From: Rhodosporidiobolus odoratus | Lineage: Eukaryota > Basidiomycota > Microbotryomycetes > Sporidiobolales > Sporidiobolaceae | Direction: 5' to 3' | DNA: 64,000 bases | Assembly: GCA_034387635.1 (NCBI GenBank) | Contig: JAOANU010000001.1 | Coordinates: 434,001-498,000 of the forward strand | Shown: in pieces, positions 11,077-23,235 of the stretch | Position numbering within the stretch: the first letter of the stretch is position 1 | Layout of the letters: each line of letters starts with the position of its first letter | The notes under the pieces: model-generated | Seen by the model: the letters and a program-made list of their open reading frames with translations, nothing else | Told to the model about the DNA's origin: nothing | The model's database searches: none | Position numbers and translations under genes: made by a program

Positions 11077-11777
11077 CCGACTCACCTTCTTCATCCCACG
11101 TCTCCCTTCACGACTTGTTTCGTCTATAACTCTCCACCTGTTATATTCCCATGTACGCCTTCTCGTGCTTGTTCAGTCAGCTCGTTCTCCCCTCTACCAT
11201 TCGTCGCAAGTTTGTCGAATCCTCTTGACTTGCTTTGACCCAATTTGACCTTCCCAAACGCCCCTTTCTGCCTTTTGAATACCCTCTTTCTGTTCCTACC
11301 TTCTGGCTTTACTCTATCTATGTCGCCAACCTCTTTACTCCTGGATGCGCTGTCGTTGTTCCTGCTATTGATAATTTTAGCTCGGACCCCTTTCTTGCAC
11401 GAGCCCCCTTAGCTCTCTTCCAAGTTCTCTTGTTCCTTCTCCATTGACATACACACTTATCACGTGCCACGGTCCACCAATCTACGCCCCCTCGCTCCGC
11501 ATAGACGATAGGCCGCTATCGTCCATTCGTTCCGCTCTTGAACTTGCTGATCCTACGTCAAGCACCGCTGTCTGATCCGGCGGCTATCGGTAATCAACAC
11601 GGGCTCGACCAGGTGTGTCCTCTCATTCGCCTGTGTGCTCGTAACGGGGGGTAGGGGGAGGGAAGGGAGGGCAAAGAGCGTGAGCGAGATATGCTCGAAA
11701 AAGCACCTCTTTACTAATCACCGACGCAGAGGCAATAACGGAGGGCACTGACTCGCATTCTTTCCCATGTGACAGCC
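11077..11777. promoter_or_regulatory. Intergenic region upstream of the DOMON/cyt b561 gene, with an E-box
   Basis: This 701-bp spacer between two plus-strand genes is T-rich in its first half, as expected for a 3' UTR. A perfect CACGTG palindrome (bHLH-type E-box) lies at 11461-11466, about 310 bp before the downstream ATG. Several GATA-type cores (ctatc/gata) lie between 11500 and 11600. No coding frame is supported. Confidence 0.4.
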
Positions 11778-13670
11778 ATGCCACCTCGACTCTCGCTCGT
11801 TCTTTCCTTTACCTACTCGCTTTTCTCCCTCGCTCTCGCACAATCCCTTGCGCCTACAGATCTCGTAGACGGGCTCTTACCTACTTCAACCGACCTGTCT
11901 GCGGTATACGGCGAGCGGATCAACCTCCGTCCCTATGCGTTGACTTTTCTCGCCAACGAGACGCATGCGCGGGCCACACTGAACATCTCGAGTGGGGTGG
12001 ACGACATCGGCTGGGTGGCACTCGTACGCTCCACGCTTTCGAACTGCCTACGCAGGAAGGGCGAATCTCAGCGAGAGAAGCGGTTCGCTGACCGTCCTTT
12101 TCCACTTCCACAGGGTCTTGGTACAGATATGGCCGATGCAGCCATGCTCATCATGTGGCCTTCCTCCGAAGACTCCTCTACTTGGGTCCTCTCGCATCGC
12201 TCCGCCGGAGGACACGCCACGCCCGACTTCAATCCGTCGATAACGTCTTCCATCCCAGGTCGGTGGGAACTCGTCCCATCCCTGACCTCTTCTTCCTCTT
12301 CCGCCAAGACCTCCACCATAGTCAACATCTCTCGTACGCTCGACCTACAAGATGATCAAGGTGTCTGGCCTACGAGGCGAGTCAAATACGCCAATCTCGC
12401 TCGCAAGAAGAATCAGAAAATCATCTACGCAGCCTCGGAGACGAGACCCGGGTCGGACACGGAGGGTGCAGCGTTGACGATGCATACGGGGAAGAACTTT
12501 GGAGCGACCAGTTTAGATCTGAGCGAGAGCTTTCTGCGGGTCGAGTCGACTGAGGAGAGCGAGGCAAGCGGGACGGCAACGAGTGCGGCGGCTGAAGCAA
12601 GCAGTACGGGTGCGAGCGGTTCGGTGACGGTCTCGGAAGTGAACGAGGCGGATGAAGGGAAGGTTGTCTCGTCGCCATGGACGCAGGTTAGTCGTATCTT
12701 TCAGCTTGCGCTCTTGACCTTCGCAAATTGACTTCCCGTTTCAATGGTGCAGTACGACTACCTTATCGGTGCTCACGCCGTCTTCGCCATGCTCACTTGG
12801 CTGCTCATCTCTCCCGCTGCGGTGCTACTCGCCAGGCTGGGGAGGAAGGGGGCAAGTTGGTTCACCTGGCATAGCTCTATCCAGGTTCGTCGCCCTTTTT
12901 CGACTAGCTTCAGACGTCATCATTGATCTCCCGTGGGATTTACAGACCTACCTCACCTCTGCATTCACCCTCATCGTTGTCGCTCTCGGTATTGCTGCTG
13001 CAAGCAAGCACGGGACTTCCGGCTCAATTGACGCTCACAAGGTCCGCTTCTTCCCTCACCCAGAGACATCGACCGCGCTGACATACTGTTGCGCCTGTAG
13101 ACTATGGGTCTCCTCGTACTCGTCATCCTCGTATTCCAGCTCGCCATGGGCTACCTCGCCCATTGCGCCCCTTTTACTGCTTCTCGAGGCTCGACCCGCC
13201 CCAGCGTCCGTGTCGTGCACATCGTGGCCGGCATCCTTCTCCTCACCTGCGCTTGGATCACCATCGGTCTCGGCTTCAGAGAGTGGAAGACAAGGCAGGT
13301 CGGCGTCGGGGTGAAAGCAGTCTATTGGCTGTTCGTCTTTCCTCTTTCTACCTTTCTGCTCGCAGACATACTGATCCAGGTTCTGCATATTCACAGTGGC
13401 ATCGCCCTCTTCCTCCTCCCCTTCCTCTACTCCCTCTTCACCCTCATCCGCCTCCGCCACCGCGAAGGCCGCTCCATCTTGAACGCCACACTCGGGCTCG
13501 GTAGAACCAGCGCCAACCCTCCCGCCAACCTTGGACGCGCTTGGGCCGCCGGTCTCCCTCCTACACCAACAGGTGGTGTGGGTGACATGCAGCAACAGGT
13601 TCAGGTCAAGGTTGCGAAAGAGGATTGGGGGAAGACGGCGGGAGGGGATTTGTCGGCGTGGAGTACGTGA
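11778..13670 (+). CDS. Secreted-N-terminus DOMON plus cytochrome b561 membrane protein
   Basis: The protein begins MPPRLSLVLSFTYSLFSLAL followed by AQS, a clear signal peptide. Residues about 25-240 form a DOMON-like beta-sandwich; the family binds haem or sugars. After a Ser/Thr/Ala-rich linker there are five or six membrane helices of the cytochrome b561 type. Candidate haem-ligating histidines are in LIGAHAVFAM, WFTWHSSIQ and VRVVHIVAG, with others in LAHCAP and LHIHSG. Such proteins pass electrons across membranes, often as ferric reductases. Introns at 12024-12113, 12687-12752, 12885-12945 and 13042-13100 all have GT-AG ends and restore frame. The start was moved to the ATG at 11778 because the upstream in-frame codon is GTG. 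The C-terminal tail is cytoplasmic and uncharacterised. Confidence 0.85.
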
Positions 13671-16178
13671 GGCGGTACATGTTGCAGGGAGACTCGTATA
13701 GAAGGAAGGCTTGTGCACATGTACAAATGTAATCTGAACAGACCAATGTCATCGACTTGAGCTAGAGTAGGGGAGACAAGCAGTAACGGCATGTCCTTGG
13801 CTTTCTCTTGTTTCGCTGTGCCCTTTTAACGATTGTCGGGGCTCACAGGTGTGCTTTCTGCATCTGTACCACTGCTGAACTACCTGGCAACTTCTACCTC
13901 AGCTCATCATGGAAGACAGCGGCAGGAAAAGCCAGTTGAGAAGGTCATACATAGCTCCATATGCTACTTTTCCTCACGACACACTGCCTTCTGCGGTCGG
14001 GCACGACTGCATAGTGTCAGCTTCAGCTGGCCCCACCAAAGGACTTGTCAAGACAGCTGGTTCATTCTTTCTCGACTTCGGAATTTCTTGTTTTTTCTTG
14101 CTCGTTTACAGCGTTTACCCACTACATTTCCTGCTCCCATTTGGCCGCGAAACAGCTCTCAGGCTTACAGAATTGCTAGATGTCTCGAGTGAGTTTGCTA
14201 AAGGAAGCCTCGGCAAACAGTTTCCACCTGTGTGGGCCTCGCTCGATACAAGCCACTGGGAAAAAAGGCATGGTACAGGTACTTCGTGACCTTCATCTGC
14301 ATCTCCTCGAAGCTACACAACCCGTGCCTGCCCACGGCCCCTTCACACCCTCTCAAGCATGCGTAGAGTGCGGCATGTCGGCCGCAGTGAAGTGACAGGT
14401 CCCCAAAGCCTCATAGGGACAGTCTTCGAGCGTGAAAGGGCAGCTGCGTAGTCCGAGGGAGAGAGCTCAGTCAGTGCAAGAAAATAATAGTCAAAAACTG
14501 AAGAGGAGCAAGATTCATCGACTTTACCGGTGGACCTGCTCCCATACTGACACCATCCCTCATCCCTCTCTTGCGGACAAATCATGGACTTGACAAGCCT
14601 AGGCCACCACCTCCACTGTTGAAACCGTAAACTCGAAATTGTGCGAAAACTTGCAGTAACGCTCGCCATGATGGCAACCTGAGACGGTGAGGCAGTGGAG
14701 GTTGCAGGGTTCGCGTTTCAGAGGTGTGGTGATAACGGAGGGAGTTACTTTGAAGGGGTAAGGTTCGAGGGGACCAGTCGAGCGAGGGAGAAAGAGAGAG
14801 AGAGAGGAACGAAAGGGGCTTCCAGGATGGAAGGGCGGGGGACTTGCAGGTAAAAACCTTTTCATGGGGTACAGCTCGCTCCCTAGTAGCAGCTTGTCAG
14901 TGTTGAGGCTGTTTCGTCATTCTGCGCCTGTCGAGATGAAAGAGAGACGTGGTGGAACGCCGACGCAAGCCTTGGAGTCGAATTCGAGCCAAACGGGGTT
15001 AAGCAGCCAGGGTACTCGCCTTCAACGACGACAGCAGCATATTGAGTGGCCTTGAGGCGCATAACAGCAGCACAGCAGCCTTTTCAGCCTTGGCCAGCGG
15101 CACAGCCAGCAACGGAGTTGGCGTGCGAGGAAAGACTGACTGACCGACGACGGGCACCCAGCATACCGCGTAGTAAGATCGGCTGTGGGAGACACGCGAG
15201 GTATTTGAGAGGGTCCGGCCTGTTGCGTCCGAGTAAGCTAGATATGAGCTTACGCAACGGGGACAAGATGCTTCGTGTGTGGAAAGGAGGAATATGAAAA
15301 CTCACCTCGTGTGCGCTGATCAGCTTGACCGTGTCAAGTGGCGCGAGACTCGAGCACCTCACAGCCGTAATGTATACCGGAGACCTCCAAGCTCCGAGCG
15401 AGGTATACTGCATAGCGGCGGTGGAAAAGGTGAAAAGCTCAAAGGACCGATCCCGCTACTTGCATGAGTGAGCACGCAGCAACAGGCAGCGTCTTGTGCG
15501 CGGGGGGGTGGGGGCGACAGCAAGAAGACCTGTAGTGCGTTTGAGAGTCAGCGCGCGCGGCGAGATACTGGATAGTGAGGAGAGCGCAGAAGGCAGAGAA
15601 AATCTCACAGTTATAGCCAGATGTCTGCCAGCTGTTGTGGAATGGTTCCTTGGCACGATCGTCGAGTCCCGCTGAAGCTGAGTTGCTTTGCGTGCTCGGG
15701 CTCGGTGCGGCAAACGAGCCAGCGTCTTGAGGAGCAGACCTAGCCGCGACATCGGTTTCGAGAAGGCCGGCTGGAGAAAGAGGCGAAGAGCGTTGGCGGC
15801 GCGCCGAGTCGGGCAGCGAGGGCATCGATAGCCTGTTTCGGCTGCGTTGGACGTCGATGTGCTTCCCAGATATACCTCAAGTAAGCCGATAGATACGAGT
15901 GGAGGTTGAGAGAGTGTCGTCGTCGCGTCGATCAGATGATCTCTTGGCCGCCGAAGTGCTTGATCATTAGAACAATTCCTGACAGACTCAACGGAGGTAC
16001 CTAGCGCGAACCTCGGCTCAACACTGCTGGCGCAACCTTGATCGCGTTGTACTCCCCCTCCACTTCGACTTCGGCCCCGCACCTCACATCTCATCGCAAA
16101 CAACCTAGCCAACTCAACGAACACACCAAGACACTGCACGACACATACCACGGCCGCGTGCCCTGTCCCCGGCTCGTC
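13671..16178. other. Long gene-poor interval (2.5 kb)
   Basis: No frame in this interval gives a convincing protein on either strand. The longest open stretches (for example 13909-14289 + and 15456-16202 -) have irregular composition and no recognisable motifs, and cannot be joined into a sensible chain. The right end should hold the promoter of the RING gene. For this gene-dense locus, 2.5 kb without a gene is long, so a noncoding transcript or an unrecognised small gene is possible. Confidence 0.35.
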
Positions 16179-18897
16179 ATGCGGATCTCGCTCTCCACCC
16201 ATGCCGCCTCTTCTTCCCGCTTGCCCTTCATCGCCTTGCTCTCGCTTCTCTCCGTCACCACACTCGTGAACGCCTACATTCCCGCCAACCCTGTCAACAA
16301 CACTGCTGCCCTCGATGGCTCAGACGACCTCGTGCATTTGGCATTCTCGGGAGGGGTCTACAAGTCCGTCAACCTTCTTTTCTTGCCAAAGTCCGTTGAG
16401 CTGATCATCAACCAATTCATAGCGCACCAATCAGTCGACAACTCTGGCAAGAAGGCTTTGATGACAATGGCGACTATACCAACGTTACCTCGGTCGTGCC
16501 GTGGACGAAGTACAACAAGGTGGGCTCTCGTCTTTTTTGTTGTTGTTTGTCTGCGTCCCTTTCGCACCTCGCCTCCCATGCTCATGCCTCTCCACCATCC
16601 TATAGGGCGTTCTCATTCACTTCGACGAGTCGCTGCGGAACCAACCTCCTGCGGCAGTACCCTGGATTGCCATGATCTCCTGCGATACCAACGGGACTTC
16701 CTTCTCCGAGACCGATGACATCTTTACTATTTGTCGAGATCTGGGCGCACAAGCTGCGTTGCTGTATTCACTACACTCGGAAGTGCGTCGTGTCTTTCCC
16801 CCATGCTTGCCAGAGGTTGCTGATCGTTCCCATGTTCGGGCTTGCAGGGTTGCCAGATCACGCAGGAGTACCTGACGACGTTCGAAAAGGTGCTCGATGT
16901 GTTTGCTACGACGACGCTACAGGCAGCAAGGATCATTGAGCAGCAGTTCACGTACGTCCTTTCACTTCAACATACCGCTCTTTCAGAAGCTAACCTTGGA
17001 CTTCTGCAGCAATGTCAACGCCGCTGCCTACGGGTACAACTCGGAGACGCTCAACGCGTCCTCCTCTATCATTCAGACTCTGCTCGATAGCAATGCCCTT
17101 TCAGTCAACGGCAATGTTCCCCTCAACTCTTCCTCCGCGGCAGACAGTCTCGCCGTCTCGACCACCTCGATTGATCCGACTGCTATCCCGGCATCTACAA
17201 TGCCTTCTGTCTTTGACCCGAACAGCGACGACCGCGATGCCATCGGAGACGCCGAATCCTTTCCTACGACTAGCGCTCCCGACGGCTCTGAAACCCTTCC
17301 CTCCCTTTTCTCCGGCTATGCGATCCCGGCTCGTTTCGTTCGTCGCCAGGCAGGACCGACTTCGATTCCTCCCTCCTCTTCTTCACCCTCGATGTCGGCT
17401 AGCGAGTCTTCTCTCGCCGGTTCCGCTACTCGTTCCTCCGTTGCTCCTTCTGCCACGACGCGCTCAACGACTAACTACCTCGGCGCCGTGATGGCTTCTT
17501 CCAATCTGACCGTCGGAGCTGCCGGCACAGGCACCACCACCGGTAACTCAGACCCTCAACAAGACAGAAATTCAAACACTCAAAGCATAGCCATGATCGT
17601 CCTCTATGCCATCACAGGACTCGTTAGTCTCCTCTTCGCGGTCGTGATTGTTTCGGGAGCGATCAGAGCCGTCAGACACCCCGAACGGTATGGACCTCGA
17701 GCGGGCGCGAGGGAGGGTGGGGAGAGGGGTGCGGGGGGTGGCGGTGGACAGACTAGGGCGGGTGGGTTGACGAGGGCGATTTTGGATACGTTTCCGGTGG
17801 TTAGGTTCGGTGGAGGAGCGGCGGAGGTGGAAAGTAGGAGGGACGAGGAGACTGCGACTGGTGGAGGCGTGGGGACGAAGAAGGATGGGGAAGCGGAGGG
17901 AGAGGGGGAGGAGGTTGAGTTGGCCACGTTACCGGCTGTGGGGATGGCTAGGAGGGAGACACGTTTCAGCGTTGGCTCTGAATCTGAGGTTGAGGAAGTG
18001 GAGGGGTTGAGAGATGCGGAGGAGAGGAGACGAAGGAGCACGTCGAGGTCTTCATTTGCGGGAGCGGAATCTTTCGTTTCTGCCGTCTCGTCACCTCCGC
18101 CACTACACCACCAGACATCGACCGCGTCGCTCGCTCCGCCAATTCTCGCACCTACATTGCCCGCCGACCCTTCTCCCGCCGCTACTGCCGACCTCTCCTC
18201 CCATCCCTCCCCGCCCCACTCGGCCTCTCCCACCACCCCATCGACCCTACCCGCTCTCGCAGCTCCAGCTTCAGCAAGCACAGCTTTGGGATCGGAGCCC
18301 AGTGCAGGGGGAGAAGACGAGGAGCAATCCTGCCCGATCTGTTTCACCGAATTCGAATCTGGCGACGAGCTTCGAGTCTTGCCGTGCGATCAGCGACATA
18401 TCTTCCATACCGGTTGCATCGATCCCGTACGTTTCGTTCTTACTCCTCCTTCTCTTGTCTTTTTGCTGAGCACAACCTGACACTTCCTCCTTCGACAGTG
18501 GCTCCTGCAAGTGTCCTCCTCTTGTCCCCTCTGCCGTCTTGACCTAGCGCGCGGACACGAGCACGATACGTCAGCCGAACCCTCCTCTCCTACTACCGCC
18601 GCCGCCGCAAGTCAAACGGAAGAAACCGAAGCCCGGCGAGAAGAAGAACGCGTGATCCGGCATTTGAGAGCGTTGTTGCATCGCTCTGGAAACGGAAACG
18701 GTACGAGCGCGGTGGAAGGAGGTGCGGTGCAGGTCGGCGTAGCGGGGCAAAGGAGGAGGGAAGCGAGCAATGCGAGTGAAGGGATCGAGGGGAGAGAGGC
18801 TGGGATGCGGAGTAGGTTTGCGAGGTATGTCGCTGTGAGACGGAGGGGGAGGGGGAGGAGTGCGAGTCTGAGTGAAGGAGAGGGGGCATTGAACTAG
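16179..18897 (+). CDS. Membrane-anchored RING-H2 ubiquitin ligase (PA-TM-RING type)
   Basis: The protein starts MRISLSTHAASSSRLPF with a cleavable signal peptide ending near VNA. A lumenal domain follows, with a protease-associated-like segment (VLIHFDESLRNQPPAAVPWI, then DLGAQAALLYS), then a Ser/Thr-rich linker and one transmembrane helix (SIAMIVLYAITGLVSLLFAV). The long cytosolic part ends in a RING-H2 finger: CPICFTEFESGDELRVLPC, DQRHIFHTGCIDPWLLQ, CPLC. Introns lie at 16391-16434, 16520-16605, 16783-16847, 16952-17009 and 18427-18498. The last splits the RING exactly between IDP and WLL. The 44-nt first intron is short, but it is the only join that yields QLWQEGFDDNGDYTNVTS in frame. Such ligases ubiquitinate membrane cargo in Golgi, endosome or vacuole; the target here is unknown. 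Confidence 0.85.
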
Positions 18898-19530
18898 GTT
18901 GTGGACTGGCTGGCTGCTCTCTTGGATCGTTTTCTAGCTTCGATTTCTTCCTTGTTGCCGTTGTCTGCCGCGCCCTTCTTGTTCGTCTTTCTTTCCTTGT
19001 TCCTTGCGTAGGTCTCTTAGGGTGGTCTCGTGTTGCATGTATGACTCGTCCCTCGTGGTCTTTACGGCGGAAGAAGCCTTCAATCGAGAGGAAAAGAGAG
19101 ATCTACAGCGATGGAATGATAAAATTGGAGGGAGAGGTTGGCGGCTAACTCGGGGGAGAATGCCAGAACGGTGAGGTAGCATGACGGCACGCCTCGAATC
19201 GTAAGGCAGTGTCTGTAATGCTTCGGAACGAGTCTAGTACGAGATGTAAAGTCGAGGGTGTCGCTGCGTCGTCTGCTGCAATCTCGTCTCGAAGCTCGAT
19301 TCAACCTCTGGTTCACGGATTAGCTGGTGCCTGCAGTTGTTTGTGTTGTTTCCACCACTGTATTCTCCTAAACAAGTTCACTAGTAAGCTCTCTCCCTTT
19401 CTCCCCTTCTTTTCCTTCGCGGTGACAGCGCAACCGTTCCCTTCTCTCGCTCATTTTTGGGAAGAGGTCGATTCCTCATCTCTACAACAGTCTAGACTCT
19501 CAATTGACCTCATTGCCCTGTACTACAGCT
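18898..19530. promoter_or_regulatory. Intergenic region and 5' leader of the PUF gene
   Basis: This 633-bp spacer lies between two plus-strand genes. The last 150 bp are pyrimidine-rich (ctctccctttctccccttcttttcc region near 19390), typical of a 5' leader or leader intron. I see no coding frame with support. Confidence 0.35.
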
Positions 19531-22500
19531 ATGGCTCCACCCTCCACGGGTTCATCCTCGTCGGATACCGCCAGTAACGACCCTCAGCACGACGCGCCCG
19601 TCTACCTCAACTCGAACAACACCGACGCCAACAACAAGCTCGCTACCTCCTTGGCTGGATTGCCTGTTCGTGTACCCGGTCAGCAGGATGGTCTCGAGAA
19701 CCCCAACGGTCAGCTCAAGCAGGAACCCAAGGGACTGAGGGACACGCTCGACCTCGCGGTACGCTGCCTTCTCCCTGCTTCTCTCTTTCGGCCGACGGAT
19801 GGAAAGCCCAACGGATACAGAGCTGACCTTTGACACATCTTGTGATGGTAGACTGGCTCTCCTTCCCCGGCTGACATCGCCGCCGTAGGTCGAACCCCTT
19901 CCCTCATCGCTCCTTTTCCGCTTCCTAAGCCGGCCCGCACTTTTCCTCTCCTGCCCAAACTTGCTCAGTCCGCCCAAGTCCACTTCTTTGGGTATCAAGC
20001 ATTACTGACGGTTGCCTCCGACGACCGCTCTTCGGCAATTCAGCAGAAGCTTGAGCAGAAGCGCCTCGAGCATGAGAGGCAGCGCGCGTTGCAGAAGAAG
20101 GCGTTCGAGGAGCAGGTGCGTCAGCCTTCTACAGGTGTTCCCTTCAGGACATGATGAATGGGGCAGCTGGGTGAGCTAGCGCAGAGGAGGGAGGACGGAG
20201 GTTGACGGGTTGAGGCGGTGCAAGCGGCAGCAGGATGCGGGAGATAGCGCGCGAGTGCTGACTGCTGTGTCCACCCCGTCTTCCGCCCTCCCCCTGCTAT
20301 GCTTGCTGTACGTCCGCTGCCCTCGTCACGCCCGCCTTCCGCCCGCTCGTCGATGTCCGACAACACATCTCCTGCTCCGCCCTCCCGCCATGTCAGATGA
20401 AGCAACTCGAGCTCCAGCAGCAGATGGAAGAGCAGGCTCTCATGGCTTCGACCGACGGAAACGGCGGTGCCAAGTCGACTGGCCCGGTTCGCTCCCGCTC
20501 TGGCAACGACCTCGCCTCGTTCAACGCCCCGACCGCTGCGGACAAGTACGCTGCCGCCAAGTCGATGCCTGGTTCCCGGCGTCACAGCGGCGAGCTCCCC
20601 GACAGTGCTGCCAAGGAGGGTGCGGCTGGCCCTCGTGGCCCGGACGGTGTTCGCCGTGGCCTCCCCAATGGCCAGCAGCGCGACGCCGAGGGCAAGCCGA
20701 TGCTCAACAGCTTCCTCTTCGACGACGAGCTCGATGCCGACCTGCAAAACTCTGCCTGGGGTGGCAAATACCTCCAGATGAACACCGACGATGACAGGTT
20801 CCCCGTCCTACTCCGTCACGGTGCCGCTGGCATGCTCTCCGCTTCCTCCGCCGCCCTCGACCTCGCCCCTCTCTCGCACAACCCTACCGGAGAGTGGCCG
20901 GCCTTCGTTCCCGGCGCCGCAGGAACCCCTCAACCGGTCGTTTCTGCGGGAGCGCCTTCTGCTCCGGCTACGCCGGCTATGGGTGTTTCTCCGGGAGGCA
21001 GGTCGAGCGCACTCCCTGCCCCGGCTCGTTCGGAACGCTCTAGTCCGAACGGAGGCGGTCAGGGCAAGTCGAACGGCGTTCAGATGGGGTCGGGCGCGGT
21101 AGACGCACTTGGAGACCAGTTCAGTCAGGTTCGTCCTTTTCCCTTCTTTTCAACTCTTCATCCTCCGCCCCTCCTTGTTCTTTCGGTGGCTGAATTGAGC
21201 CTCGTCGTACAGTTCTCCATCGATACCAAGGTCTTCTCCCCCTCCCCCTCGGGCGTCGACGTTGGCGGCGTTTCCTCCCTTGCCACTCCTTTCCTCGCCA
21301 CTCCTGGTGCGGGCGGTTACGTTCATGATCACGGTGCGTTCGTGTATGGTGGACCGCAGGGTGCGCCGGGTGGCGCGCGTAGTGATGGCGGAATGGGCGC
21401 GAACAGGTTCGCTGGGCTCAGGTTGGAGGATTTGCAGGGTGGTAAGTCTCGCTTCAGACTCGTCGTATTCGCCGCCACCTGAGCCTGACTCGTCTGCCCT
21501 CGCAATCGCAGACATGCTCCCTCTCTGCAAGGACCAGTTCGGCTGCCGCTACCTCCAGAAGAAGCTCGAGGACGGCAACCCCGAGCACCGCGACATGATC
21601 TACAACGAAATCTTCCCTCATTTCGCCGAGCTCATGACGGACCCTTTCGCCAACTACCTCGCCCAGCGTCTCCTCGAGTTCGCGACTGACGAGCAACGCG
21701 ACGCCCTTATCGAGAGTATCTCGGGAGAGCTCGTCACCATCTCGTTGAACATGCATGGAACGAGGGCGGTGCAGAAGATGATCGACTACCTCAGTACTCA
21801 GAGGCAGGTGCAGAGTCTTATCTTGGCGCTCAACTTGAACGTCGTTACGCTCATCAAGGGTGCGTTGGTGCTTCTTGACTCGTATCTCGTCCTTTGTTCG
21901 ACAGCCGCGCAGCTGTTGGATGCACGAGATTGACGTCGTCTATTTCGCAACGTGCAGACCTCAACGGCAACCACGTTATTCAGAAGTGCCTCAACGCTCT
22001 CCCGCCTGAGGACAACCAGTTTATCTACAACGCTGTTGCGACCCACTGCATTGAGGTTGCGTAAGTCGATCTCATACCTTCCTCTCCCGCTTTCCAGGTG
22101 GCCTCTGCATCAGACTCGACGGCTGATTTTCATACCCTCATGTAGTACTCACCGTCACGGTTGCTGCGTCCTTCAACGCTGCATCGACCACGCTTCCGAG
22201 TCCCAGCGCATCCAGCTCGTTACCGAGATCACCTACAACTCGCTCACCTTGGTTCAAGATGCCTTCGTACGTTTCATTCGCGCTCGGCCCCTCGCTGTCG
22301 GTGCTGACCTCCTTCTGCTGCAATAGGGTAACTATGTCGTCCAGTACGTCCTCGACCTCAACGACAACCGATTCATCGAGGCCATCGTCCGCCAGTTCCT
22401 CGGCAACGTCTCTGCCCTCTCGGCGCAAAAGTTCTCGTCCAACGTCGTCGAAAAGTGCATCCGTGTCGCCGATGCCACCGGTCGCCGCGCCATCATCGAT

Positions 22501-23235
22501 GAGCTCCTCGTCAAGAACCGTCTCGAGCGTCTTCTCCGCGATTCGTTCGCCAACTATGTCGTGCAGACCGCGCTTGATTATGCTGAGCCGGCGCAGCGAG
22601 CGCAGCTCATTGAGACGATTCGTCCCATCCTTCCGATGATCCGCAACACTCCTTACGGCAAGCGCATCCAGTTCGTCGAGTCCTCTTGCCTCGTTACTGT
22701 GAACAATGCTGACGGTTCCTACTCGCTATGCAGGTCGAAGATCCAGCGCGAGACGAACGACCACATGCGCCACTCTGGTGGATACCACGGCGGTGGCGGC
22801 GGCGGTCACCAGCACTTCGTCCCGGGCGGTCACTTCTACGGTCACCCCGGGTCGATGCACGGTCCCCCCCACCCCCAGTACTACGGCGGCATGCACCACG
22901 CTCCCCCTCCCCCTCCTCCCCACTTTGGCGGCGCAGACCCTTACGCTCGTGGCGCATCTCCGTACGGCATGCCTCACATGCAGGGTTACCCTCCGCAAGG
23001 TATGCCTCCCCAGGGTATGCCTCCGATGGGCCACGGTCACGCCCACGGTACCCCGCAGCAGATGCACCAGGCCGTTAACGGTGTCAGTCAGCCGCAGCAG
23101 CAGGGTCAGCAGGGCTTCGCGCCCTTCCCGGGCCAGGTTCAGGCTGGTCATGGAGGTGGTGTTGAGGGGTACTCTCAGCCGCCGCATGCTGCTCAGGGTA
23201 TGGCTGCTGCGGGTGGGTACTCCGGGTTTATGTAA
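19531..23235 (+). CDS. PUF4: Pumilio/PUF RNA-binding protein, Puf4-like
   Basis: PUF proteins bind UGUA-containing 3' UTR motifs and control mRNA decay or translation in the cytoplasm. Eight repeats are visible in order, with core tripeptides CRYLQ, NYLAQ, TRAVQ, NHVIQ, CCVLQ, NYVVQ, SNVVE and NYVVQ. The SNxxE and NYxxQ pair in repeats 7 and 8 predicts recognition of the 5' UG. The HRHGCCVLQRC fifth repeat and the closing RNTPYGKRI match the Puf4 subfamily better than Puf3 (family knowledge). The N-terminal half is disordered, with a Gln/Glu-rich coiled-coil-like stretch (QKLEQKRLEHERQRALQKK). The C-terminal tail is His/Gly/Pro/Gln-rich (MPPQGMPPQGMPPM) and ends GYSGFM. At least nine GT-AG introns are needed, several splitting repeats. 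The ATG at 19531 gives a sensible protein; a 5' noncoding exon is possible. Confidence 0.9.

Noticed and set aside
15456..16202. Minus-strand open frame of about 248 codons upstream of the RING gene
   Set aside because: Overlaps the RING gene start region; irregular composition, no family resemblance, no splice support.
17604..18347. Minus-strand open frame of about 247 codons inside the RING ligase gene
   Set aside because: It lies exactly opposite a low-complexity coding exon; GC-rich third positions create long antisense frames. No motif and no splice logic.
20121..20747. Minus-strand open frame of about 208 codons inside the PUF gene
   Set aside because: Antisense shadow of a coding exon and intron; composition is Arg/Gly/Ala-rich with no domain.
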